NCBI GenBank assembly: GCA_016293205.1 | Contig: JAEDES010000001.1 | Location: forward strand, 52,119 to 116,118 | Direction of reading: 5' to 3' | Length of the DNA: 64,000 nucleotides | Origin: Bacilli bacterium | Lineage (GTDB): Bacteria > Bacillota_I > Bacilli_A > RF39 > UBA660 | Shown: in pieces, positions 51,866 through 59,958 of the stretch | Layout: each line of letters starts with the position of its first letter | Numbering within the stretch: the first letter of the stretch is position 1 | The notes under the pieces: generated by a model | Databases searched by the model: none | What the model saw: only the letters and a program-made list of their open reading frames with translations | Told to the model about the DNA's origin: nothing | Position numbers and translations under genes: made by a program

Positions 51866-54202
51866 TTATGCTTTGTACCAAGCTAATGTACTTGTATTTC
51901 TCCAATTATATTGACCCCACATGTCTGTTGATGAACTTCCTGGGTCCATCATGACGATTGTTTCCCCTTGTACGGCATCTATTGCTACCCAGTGTTGTCC
52001 TGTGTTACCTTTTACTTCAGCAACTACATAATATCCAGCACTAAGCATTTCTTTTATTTTATTTAATTTTTGTTGTCTACTGTAACCATGAATATTTATT
52101 TGCCCTTGATAGATAAATCCTGGACATGCTTTTGTTGCAGCTCCCCAAACGAAGTTACCACCGCTAACAAATCCACCATTTCTGTTTAAGAATTCTACAA
52201 ATGTTCCTGGATTGAAATCTCCTTCAATATTTGTAGGTAGACCACTTTTAGCAATTAAAATTGATACTGATGTTGCTAAACATCCAATTTGTCTAATTGT
52301 TTTTCCACTGTTTCCCATTGGAACATTTATCCATGGACCTTCATATTGTTTCCAACTTGCAAATGGTCCAGTTGAAACCATACCGCAAGATGAACTATTT
52401 CCTGAATTACATGACATTTTTTTAATATCTTTAGCTCCTGAATTTCTTGATCCAGAGTTATATATTTGTAATAAAATTTGTTTATAATTCATTCCTTGTT
52501 TAGCAAGATCCATAAATTTATTTTGTTCTGTTGATGTATAACCTGTTGCAATTATGTATCCATTATCATCAACAAGTACTTCTCCTTGAGTTTCTGCAGC
52601 AGCTGTTCTTAGTGGATGGTCTGCTGGTAGAGAATCTCTTTGTTTTTTTCCTCCTGGTACATGACCACTTACGACATAACCACCTTGTCCATCTCCTCCA
52701 CCCATGTATGTACATCCTTCATTGATGTTACAGAATACTTGGTCTGCTACACATGAAGATATTTGTAATATCCATTGTCCATTTTCTTGCTCAAGTTTTA
52801 ATCCTCGAGCGTTTCCCATAGCTGTTGGTCTTGATAAAGCAAAACTTCTAGCTGCTACCATTTGGGCTTTTAAAACTTCCATATGTGCGGAAGGTCCTAC
52901 TTCTGCATAAGCAACTCCTGCTACATAATCTTCAAATGGTACTAAATCTTGATCAATTGGCGTTGTGTAATTTCCATTACCATAATCTCCACCACATTGC
53001 ATTAGTCTTACCATTAGATTTGATATTTGAAGCGCCTTTGTATATGTTCCACTTCCTGGAATTCTAAATCCTTTTATATCATACACGCATGTTCCTGTTG
53101 CAGCACATACTGATGAGTCTTTTCCAATTAAATCAAAATATCTCTCAATATAGTCAAATACATCTTCTGTCATTTGTTCTCTATCTGCTTGTGATTTTGT
53201 TGGAAAATATTTTTTAAATATTTTATTTGTTAAGTTTTGTCTAAAAACTTCTTCATTATAACTATTACCTTGGAACATAGCATTTGCTATTTCTTGTAAT
53301 CTAGGTTTAGTCATATATTTGTAATTATAATCAGGATTATTAACACTTAGTACGTGATATACTGCTACTAATTTAATTGTATCTACTGATTTACCTCGTG
53401 TTTGATAATCTAATTTTATTTCATTTAGTCTTTCATAAAACTTTTGAGCATCTTTATTTTCTGGTTGAAAATCAATTCCACCATTTTCTCCACCACTATA
53501 TGTGGCAGCACCTAAAGCATCATTATATTCTCCTAAACTACCTGAACCAGCACTAACAACAACTGTTATAAGTAGTATTCCAAGTAATCCTCCTAGAATA
53601 AGTCCTAACATCATTTTTTGTTCAAATGTTAATTTACCACCAAAACTAAATGCTCCTTTTGAAGAGCCACCTTCTGCTTCTTCACCTGGAGGTGTATTAT
53701 CTCCAAATGAATCACTAAATCCTGATGATTTATCAGTTAGTGCTCCAAGTCCTGATTTTTCTCCACCTGCTGTTCCACCATTCATTCCACCTGGAGTTGC
53801 TCCTGATGCATTTGATGTTGATGCTGCAGTGGCTGCTCCATTTGCAGCTCCTGGTGTTGGTGTTCCTCCACCTTTTCCACCAACCATATCAATTCCTTTG
53901 TCAACTGTATCAGTCACTCCAGAATCATTTAGTTGTTTAGCAGCCTTTCCCATTCCGGGCATTTTATTTAAAGCTTGGCCTCCTTTATTTAAGATTTGTT
54001 GACCTGCTTTAGTATTGGCAATAGCATCTACTGCTTTACCGCCAAGAGGGCCTGCAAAATACGTTGCGGCCCCTTTTGCGGCAGTCTTTAAAGCTTTTGC
54101 CGAAGCTTGTTGTTCTTGTTGTTTTTTTACTTCTTTTTCATCTATTGGCGATGCTTCATTGCCACTAAAATCTGAATTATTTCTTCTACCTTCGTATGAC
54201 AT
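51866..54202 (-). CDS. SpoIID plus C39-like peptidase wall enzyme (VirB1-like)
   Basis: 778 aa. Cytoplasmic, Gly/Ala/Ser-rich N-terminus (1-190), membrane span (195-217), a helical region (250-400), a SpoIID/LytB domain (421-585: VPFEDYVAGVAYAEVGPSAHMEVLKAQMVAARSFAL, candidate catalytic E434), and a C-terminal C39-like papain-fold domain (610-778; Cys641 in RQIGCLATSVS, His737 in GQHWVAIDAV). SpoIID domains cut glycan strands and C39-like domains cut peptides or cross-links, so the pair would open peptidoglycan for the channel. It takes the place of the VirB1/CwlT-type hydrolase in Gram-positive T4SS. ATG 54202 follows GGGTGATG. Confidence 0.9.
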   Translation of the reverse strand: MSYEGRRNNSDFSGNEASPIDEKEVKKQQEQQASAKALKTAAKGAATYFAGPLGGKAVDAIANTKAGQQILNKGGQALNKMPGMGKAAKQLNDSGVTDTVDKGIDMVGGKGGGTPTPGAANGAATAASTSNASGATPGGMNGGTAGGEKSGLGALTDKSSGFSDSFGDNTPPGEEAEGGSSKGAFSFGGKLTFEQKMMLGLILGGLLGILLITVVVSAGSGSLGEYNDALGAATYSGGENGGIDFQPENKDAQKFYERLNEIKLDYQTRGKSVDTIKLVAVYHVLSVNNPDYNYKYMTKPRLQEIANAMFQGNSYNEEVFRQNLTNKIFKKYFPTKSQADREQMTEDVFDYIERYFDLIGKDSSVCAATGTCVYDIKGFRIPGSGTYTKALQISNLMVRLMQCGGDYGNGNYTTPIDQDLVPFEDYVAGVAYAEVGPSAHMEVLKAQMVAARSFALSRPTAMGNARGLKLEQENGQWILQISSCVADQVFCNINEGCTYMGGGDGQGGYVVSGHVPGGKKQRDSLPADHPLRTAAAETQGEVLVDDNGYIIATGYTSTEQNKFMDLAKQGMNYKQILLQIYNSGSRNSGAKDIKKMSCNSGNSSSCGMVSTGPFASWKQYEGPWINVPMGNSGKTIRQIGCLATSVSILIAKSGLPTNIEGDFNPGTFVEFLNRNGGFVSGGNFVWGAATKACPGFIYQGQINIHGYSRQQKLNKIKEMLSAGYYVVAEVKGNTGQHWVAIDAVQGETIVMMDPGSSSTDMWGQYNWRNTSTLAWYKA

Positions 54203-54223
54203 TTACATCACCCTACTTCTTTT

Positions 54224-56014
54224 TTAGAATCCTCCGCCTGATCCAAATGAATCTAATTCATCCTTTGTTACGGCTACATTTATTCTCATACGACGTGAGC
54301 CACACACGAATAATGCTTCTCCTTGAGAATAATGTTTAATACTATCTTTTTCATTTTCATTTAAATCAATTAGTTGACTTAAATCTTCAACTGCTTGTTT
54401 CTTTAATCCCATTACTAAATAGTAAGAAGCATTATCGAAAATAGCTTTACCTTGAGTGATTACTGATGGTGCAGCAAAGTCACTAGGTTGTTGTGTAATG
54501 ATAATTGTTCCTGTATTGTACTTACGTGCACGTCTTTGTACTTGAGCTAAGAAGTCTGCTCCTAATACGTTATTTTCACCTAATAATACGTGAGCTTCAT
54601 CTATCATCATTACTGTATCAATATTATAGTCTAGACATAATCCCCAAGCAAATTTAATTACATTGAAGAATAATGCATTTCTAATATTTGAATCAGTGTT
54701 CATTAATTCTTTAATATTGAATACCATGAAATCACTGTTTTTTCTAATTGTTGTATGACCATTGAAATAGAATTGTAATTCTTTTGTTAATGGTCTTACT
54801 TTTAATTCAAGACGTTCCATAATATCACGTTCTTGAGTCATATCTGTCATTGACATTAAACGTCCTCTAATTGTTGCGTATACATCTGAGAATGTTGGAT
54901 AATCTTTTGATGTGTAGTTTGAGAAATCTGAATTAAAATCAATTCCAAATCTCTTATATGTATCTTGTACAACTTCACTAAACATTGTTAATACATCTTC
55001 TTGAATAGATGGATCATAATATTTCATGAAGGCTTTTAAGAATTGTAATGTTCTTGTTAATACTGTATATCCAAGACCTTGTTTAATTTCTTCTTCGTCA
55101 GCATCAATAATTACTTCTAGTGGGTTAATTAAACCAAATTGTCCACCTTTTCCGATGTCAACACAATCTCCACCAAATGCTTTTGTAATTTCACGATATT
55201 CATCTTCTGGGTCAACTACAACAATTTGACATCCATTTCTAATATGTGTTCTTAACATTAATTTTGCTGCTGTTGATTTTCCAGATCCGGATGTACCAAG
55301 AATAATCATATTAGCATTGTTTCTGTTATGTTCTTTTCTTATCTTATATAAGAATTGATTGAATAAAATAACTCCTCCAGAGAAATCTACTCCAAGTAGT
55401 GTAGAAAGTCCTGGATCTTTAATACTATCAAAAATAAATGGATACATTGCTGACATTGTTACTGATGGAATTGGAGTTCCAATTCTTTGTTCGATATCTT
55501 GAGATGGGAAAATTGGTAAGATTGATTTTAATACCTTTTCTTGTTCAAAACGTAAAGAGATTGCTTTTAATTCCATAGCATCTAAGTAGTTTTTAACATT
55601 AACTTTTTTCATTTCAAGTTCTTCTTTTGTATCAGCAGTGATCATAATATGCATTTGGAAATCAAATACTTTTGCTTGACTTCCTGCAATCATTGAAGTG
55701 AAGTATTCCAAACTTTCTGCATCTTGTCTAATTCTTTCACGTACTGTTTGGTCTCTTTCAGTTCTATATCTTTCTTTCAAGTCTGCTACTTGTTTATTTA
55801 ACATTTTAACCATTTCTTGAAATGGTACTGGGATATGTTTTACAACGATTTTGATTCCAGGCATATTTGTTAATGAAGATAAATATCCTGGAGTAATATA
55901 TTTAGGCCATGATACAACTGTTAATATAGTTGCATATTTATCACTTATAAAAAATTCACTCGCCGAAAATTGTAATCCTTTTGGCGCTATTTGACTTCTT
56001 AATCCTGTACTCAT
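54224..56014 (-). CDS. virB4b: VirB4-type ATPase, C-terminal part
   Basis: 596 aa. It contains the complete ATPase domain with Walker A GTSGSGKST (240-248), Walker B VMMIDEAHVLL (about 445) and the motif RKYNTGTIIITQQPSDF. The N-terminal 240 residues continue the VirB4 front domain. ATG 56014 lies in an ATGA overlap with the stop of the N-terminal ORF (56011-56568), and GGTGATGCCAGT provides a site, so the two parts may be translated in coupled fashion. Powers assembly and secretion. Split arrangement is unusual for VirB4. Confidence 0.93.
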   Translation of the reverse strand: MSTGLRSQIAPKGLQFSASEFFISDKYATILTVVSWPKYITPGYLSSLTNMPGIKIVVKHIPVPFQEMVKMLNKQVADLKERYRTERDQTVRERIRQDAESLEYFTSMIAGSQAKVFDFQMHIMITADTKEELEMKKVNVKNYLDAMELKAISLRFEQEKVLKSILPIFPSQDIEQRIGTPIPSVTMSAMYPFIFDSIKDPGLSTLLGVDFSGGVILFNQFLYKIRKEHNRNNANMIILGTSGSGKSTAAKLMLRTHIRNGCQIVVVDPEDEYREITKAFGGDCVDIGKGGQFGLINPLEVIIDADEEEIKQGLGYTVLTRTLQFLKAFMKYYDPSIQEDVLTMFSEVVQDTYKRFGIDFNSDFSNYTSKDYPTFSDVYATIRGRLMSMTDMTQERDIMERLELKVRPLTKELQFYFNGHTTIRKNSDFMVFNIKELMNTDSNIRNALFFNVIKFAWGLCLDYNIDTVMMIDEAHVLLGENNVLGADFLAQVQRRARKYNTGTIIITQQPSDFAAPSVITQGKAIFDNASYYLVMGLKKQAVEDLSQLIDLNENEKDSIKHYSQGEALFVCGSRRMRINVAVTKDELDSFGSGGGF

Positions 56015-56568
56015 ACTGGCATCACCATTCCAAATTCTGTTGTATCTCCCCCGTTTAAGAAGTTATCAAGGATAACTCTTAAATCTGAATTGCTTGCTTG
56101 TGATGCATTTAATCCACAAGTAGCTAAACCATTAATCATCATTCTTACTCTTTTTTGTAAAAGTTCAGGGTCTTTTGCTCTGAATAAGAAATAATATTCT
56201 GTATCTACGATATTGTTATGAATAAATGTTTGTCCTTTTTCAATATCTTGTCTTATTAATTTTCTAATTGCTGGATTTTGTGTTTCGTTGTAAAGTAGTT
56301 GCATTTGTGACATGTAAACTGAAATATCTACAGGTCTATCAGCAACAACTAACCAGAATTCAAAATCAATCATATTATAGAAGTTTTTTAATCCTATTAA
56401 TGTATTTTCTTGTGAAATACTATCTAAGATGAAGATATTTTTTGGAGATATCTTAACTCCTGCAACTTTATGATTATCACGTGTAATAATCATATTGTTT
56501 TGTATACCTCTTAAAGGTAACCAATCTTCTGTATAACCACTACTTGGTTTTCTTGTTTTTGTTGCCAA
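56011..56568 (-). CDS. virB4a: VirB4-type protein, separate N-terminal part
   Basis: 185 aa: WLPLRGIQNNMIITRDNHKVAGVKISPKNIFIL and the helical DFEFWLVVADRPVDISVYMSQMQLLYN stretch, as in the N-terminus of Gram-positive VirB4/TraE proteins. It ends in TGA inside an ATGA overlap with the ATPase part. Start is TTG 56568, with AAGGTTGGTG upstream; no ATG is available. Overlaps the end of the PrgI gene by 29 bp. A natural split or a frameshift are both possible; the coupling signals favour a natural split. Confidence 0.85.
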   Translation of the reverse strand: MATKTRKPSSGYTEDWLPLRGIQNNMIITRDNHKVAGVKISPKNIFILDSISQENTLIGLKNFYNMIDFEFWLVVADRPVDISVYMSQMQLLYNETQNPAIRKLIRQDIEKGQTFIHNNIVDTEYYFLFRAKDPELLQKRVRMMINGLATCGLNASQASNSDLRVILDNFLNGGDTTEFGMVMPV

Positions 56569-56860
56569 CTTTATAGCACCAACCTTTCCAACGATATGTT
56601 TGTCTATTTGTTAAAAATTCATATAGTTCAATTATTATATTCAGTACATTATGATAATAAGGTACTGGTAGTACTAAAAATCCACAAATAATAGCAGGAC
56701 TTAGTACTAAAATTGTTATGATTGGTGAAGACATTTCTGATGTCGCCATCAATAATAATGTAACTAATATTCCACCTGCAAGGATAAATAAATCATGTGG
56801 TTTAAAAAACCCTAAGATTAATTTTCCTCGTTTTGTATTTGCTGGAATTAAATAATTCAC
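56540..56860 (-). CDS. PrgI/VirB3-like membrane protein
   Basis: 106 aa, PrgI family: FFKPHDLFILAGGILVTLLL then a second span, then LPVPYYHNVLNIIIELYEFLTNRQTYRWKGW, matching the PrgI signature of Gram-positive T4SS. Two membrane spans (about 22-40 and 48-65). It accompanies VirB4. Start is GTG 56860 behind GGGAGTGTGAT, with an in-frame TAA directly before it. Placement before virB4 is canonical. Confidence 0.9.
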   Translation of the reverse strand: MNYLIPANTKRGKLILGFFKPHDLFILAGGILVTLLLMATSEMSSPIITILVLSPAIICGFLVLPVPYYHNVLNIIIELYEFLTNRQTYRWKGWCYKVGNKNKKTK

Positions 56861-56880
56861 TTATATCACACTCCCTAATT

Positions 56881-58989
56881 TTATTTTTTATTTGATTGCG
56901 AATTAGCACGATGCATAATATTACGCATATTTGTTTCCATATCGGATTGCTTTTTGTTTCCACGTCCAATTTGTGCACCAATTTCTGTATATGCACCAGT
57001 AAATGCTCCCCAAGTATGAGTATTATTGTCAGAGTCAACATAAGTTTCTCCTACATCCATGCCAGCATCATGAGTAGCTTTTTGAACATTTTGCCATTCT
57101 GTATCCATCTTTCCGTTTGATACGACTCCAGAACGCCAATCTTGATAGAATGCTTGTGCTTGTGAATCTTCGATTTTGCTCATTACGTTGCTATCGAAGT
57201 CTGAAACATTATAATTAACTCCATTATATGAAAATACTCCATTATGTGCTCCAGATTTAGCAGCAACAAGTTTTTCGTAATTGAAACTTCTTTGTTGTCC
57301 ATTGATTGAAACAGTACCTTGATGTGTTCCACTTTTTTTCGATTCCTCTTGTAGCATTTTTTTCCAGTTCTTTAATGAAGATACTGCTGCTTTATTATCA
57401 TTAATAACACCTTGATCTACCTCTGCTAATGTTCTTCCGTTTGCTAAACCATACATATTGTCAACAAAACGTCCCATAGCAGTTGAGTGAGCTGCTCGAG
57501 TTGCATTGTGTTGTTGCATTGCTTTCATAGCAGCTGCTAAATGATGGTCTTTTGCTCCTCTTACAGCTTGTGCACCAGCATGTCTAGCTCCAATAGCATT
57601 AACAAGCCCTGCACCGAAATTTCTTAATCCATTTAATTGAGAACCTGGATGTAGGGCATCATTTTCAGCCTGTGCTGCTCTATATCCAGCAGCAGCCGCT
57701 CCTATTCCACCTAGACCAACTGCAAGTGGTGCTGCCGCTCTGCTTGCAGCCCATCCTACAGCACCTAAAGCTTCTCCAAATCCTCCGAATAGTTTTCCAC
57801 CATCATCTTTCATACCGAATACTTGTTTAATGAATTTTGGTGCTTGTTTTGCAAATATAAATAATCCTAAGAAAATAAAGATATATGTTAAGATTCCAAC
57901 TACTCCTGTAGCTTGATTCATAACTAATCCGTTCATTGTAATATCTTGAACTAAGAAAATAACGAAATAAATTATTGCAAGTCTTATGAATAAATCTAAA
58001 TATGTTGATGTTAATAATTTAGTCCATGAACTAAATGCTTGTTTTTCTCCATTTGGGTCAATATAAGCAATAATTGGTATTGGTGCTAATAGTCTTAATA
58101 CAGCTAACTTAATAGCACGTACAGCAATATCTACTGTGAAGTTTAATAAAATATAAACAAACACTCCACCTACAATTGCTGAAATTAAACCTCTATATGC
58201 AAACATATAACGTTGGTCACTATTGAAAATTTTAGCAATCATTCCAGCATTAGGAGCATCACATTTTAAGGATGTTAATCCAATGACAACTTCTGGATCA
58301 GGTGCTTTACTATTAGTTCCTGTATATGCTTGTTTTGTATCTTCATCTAAATCATCTTTGCACATCCAGTTTCCAGATTGTGTTTCATCATCACTAGCTG
58401 CATCAGGACTTAAGTTTATTCTAATAAATCCCTTTAAAATTGTTGAAGTAAACAAATCTGCTGCTTCTTTTAATTTTTGTTTTTGTGAACCTGAGTTAGT
58501 GTTTCCAACTTGGACGGTTACACCATCATTCGTACCGAGAATCAATTTACCTAAAGTATTATTAGATAAAATTCTATTTTGTAATGAATATAATGTACCA
58601 AATAGCAAACCATTGTTATTTAATTGAATTTCATATTCATTTCTAGCATTTGGGATATTAATTGGAGCAATAATTGTTAACATTACTAAGGCAAACATAA
58701 TTCTATAAATTATATTTCCCATACCTTCTTTTTTATCAACAAATGTGTCTGGATTAACAATACCTTTTACAATAGATACTGCTAATTTAAATATCATAAA
58801 TACACCTAAGATTAATTGGACTCTACCATAAAAGTTTTTGATTGTTTCATTTGTAAATAGTTCTGCCGATGCAACATTAAAAAATATTTGATACATCAAA
58901 CCTAATAACCAATATACAACTGTATCTAATAGACGATAAATAGTTCTAATTATGTCTCCCCAGATGTTTGCTACTGTATTATCTACCAA
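56881..58989 (-). CDS. VirB6/TrbL-like polytopic channel protein
   Basis: 702 aa. About seven spans (20-40, 60-80, 95-110, 270-290, 300-320, 345-365, 370-390), with an extracellular Cys-containing loop (about 205-255), then a long Gly/Ala-rich cytoplasmic tail (400-702) with polar repeats. Matches TrbL/VirB6 proteins that form the inner-membrane core. Start is TTG 58989 behind GAGGTGAT; an in-frame TGA lies just upstream, so no ATG start is possible. Downstream of two VirB2-like genes. Confidence 0.88.
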   Translation of the reverse strand: MVDNTVANIWGDIIRTIYRLLDTVVYWLLGLMYQIFFNVASAELFTNETIKNFYGRVQLILGVFMIFKLAVSIVKGIVNPDTFVDKKEGMGNIIYRIMFALVMLTIIAPINIPNARNEYEIQLNNNGLLFGTLYSLQNRILSNNTLGKLILGTNDGVTVQVGNTNSGSQKQKLKEAADLFTSTILKGFIRINLSPDAASDDETQSGNWMCKDDLDEDTKQAYTGTNSKAPDPEVVIGLTSLKCDAPNAGMIAKIFNSDQRYMFAYRGLISAIVGGVFVYILLNFTVDIAVRAIKLAVLRLLAPIPIIAYIDPNGEKQAFSSWTKLLTSTYLDLFIRLAIIYFVIFLVQDITMNGLVMNQATGVVGILTYIFIFLGLFIFAKQAPKFIKQVFGMKDDGGKLFGGFGEALGAVGWAASRAAAPLAVGLGGIGAAAAGYRAAQAENDALHPGSQLNGLRNFGAGLVNAIGARHAGAQAVRGAKDHHLAAAMKAMQQHNATRAAHSTAMGRFVDNMYGLANGRTLAEVDQGVINDNKAAVSSLKNWKKMLQEESKKSGTHQGTVSINGQQRSFNYEKLVAAKSGAHNGVFSYNGVNYNVSDFDSNVMSKIEDSQAQAFYQDWRSGVVSNGKMDTEWQNVQKATHDAGMDVGETYVDSDNNTHTWGAFTGAYTEIGAQIGRGNKKQSDMETNMRNIMHRANSQSNKK

Positions 58990-59005
58990 TTTCCATCACC
59001 TCTTT

Positions 59006-59485
59006 TTATTCTAATCCACAAGTTGGATCATTACTCATTCCAAATATATCTAATATAGCGATTGTTATTGTTGGCACAAAGAACAATAATGCTATAAGTA
59101 TTAATCTTGTAATTAGTTTCTTTTGAGCTTTTTTCATACCATCATCATCACTTGTAACAATGACTTTAGCAAATTCTACACCACTTAGTACAACTACAAT
59201 AGCTGGTCCTAAAGCTCTAATATAATTTAAAATTTGTTGTAATAACCACGCTACTGAATCAGGGTCACTTGGTGAACCTAAAATACTACTATTACAATCT
59301 GCTAATATTTGTATATTTTTATTTACAGTAGACGCCAAAAAGATGCTATCGTTTTGATACCACTTTTCTTCTACTTTATAATCTATATTATTTTGCTCAT
59401 TTCCTTTAGCATCAACGGCTGCAGGTATAAATAGCAATGTCATAATTAATACTACTGCAATGTATAAAATATGTTTGTTTTTCAT
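59006..59485 (-). CDS. VirB2-like pilin with signal peptide
   Basis: 159 aa. Signal peptide (1-26, MKNKHILYIAVVLIMTLLFIPAAVDA), then a short outer segment and two spans (about 90-115, 132-152) separated by TSDDDGMKKAQKKLITR, giving the VirB2/TrbC layout. Paralogous in this loop to the next gene (59572-59901). ATG 59485 follows GGAGTGAT; the longer frame lacks a site. Probably a minor or modified pilin. Confidence 0.82.
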   Translation of the reverse strand: MKNKHILYIAVVLIMTLLFIPAAVDAKGNEQNNIDYKVEEKWYQNDSIFLASTVNKNIQILADCNSSILGSPSDPDSVAWLLQQILNYIRALGPAIVVVLSGVEFAKVIVTSDDDGMKKAQKKLITRLILIALLFFVPTITIAILDIFGMSNDPTCGLE

Positions 59486-59529
59486 AAAAAGATCACTCCA
59501 TATACATTTTATCACAATAAGTATAACAA

Positions 59530-59566
59530 AGAAAAAAAAAAATAGCAATGATACACTATTTTTTTA
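59530..59566 (-). terminator. Internal terminator after the first VirB2-like gene
   Basis: AAAATAG (minus, 59556-59562) pairs with CTATTTT (59539-59545), loop 10 nt with possible extra pairs, followed by a long T run on the minus strand. It is inside the secretion locus. Confidence 0.75.
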
Positions 59567-59571
59567 TTACA

Positions 59572-59901
59572 TTATTTTGCTTGATTCCAGCAAGCTTCCC
59601 ATCCACCAGTATTTCCAGTTTCTCCTGCTGAAATTAAGTTCATAACAACTGTTACAAGAACTACAACGAAATAAATAATTGCTGTATAGATAGCACGTTT
59701 AATAGCTCTTCCTTGAGCTGCTTTTACTTCTTTTTCATCACTTGCGATTACCGCTTTAGCAATGTCAATTGTTACTAATAAGATAAGTACGATTGGCATA
59801 ATTAAGTATAAAATCCAGAATAAACCTTTTCTTATTACTTTTACTAATGGTAATAATCCACCACATGCGTCAAGTGCTCCAATTTGAAATAAATTTGACA
59901 T
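59572..59901 (-). CDS. VirB2-like major pilin candidate
   Basis: 109 aa, no cleavable signal seen. Two spans (about 20-42 and 63-85) separated by IASDEKEVKAAQGRAIKRA, the short basic loop typical of VirB2/TrbC pilins. Contains three Cys (DACGG near the start, EACW near the end). ATG 59901 follows AAAGGAGAGG. It has its own consensus -35 promoter (59926-59954) and terminator, as expected for the most abundant subunit. Confidence 0.85.
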   Translation of the reverse strand: MSNLFQIGALDACGGLLPLVKVIRKGLFWILYLIMPIVLILLVTIDIAKAVIASDEKEVKAAQGRAIKRAIYTAIIYFVVVLVTVVMNLISAGETGNTGGWEACWNQAK

Positions 59902-59925
59902 ACAAACCTCTCCTTTACTAAGAAT

Positions 59926-59954
59926 ATCATACATTATAACAATTTCTTTGTCAA
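59926..59954 (-). promoter_or_regulatory. Promoter of the VirB2-like major pilin
   Basis: Perfect -35 TTGACA (59949-59954), 17-nt spacer, -10 TATGAT (59926-59931), reading leftward. It lies between the TadZ-like gene and the pilin. Confidence 0.8.
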
Positions 59955-59958
59955 TTAA

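Noticed and set aside
53502..54002. Plus-strand open frame (166 codons, Pro/Ala-rich)
   Set aside because: Mirror of the Gly/Ala/Ser-rich low-complexity N-terminus of the SpoIID-C39 protein; no start site.
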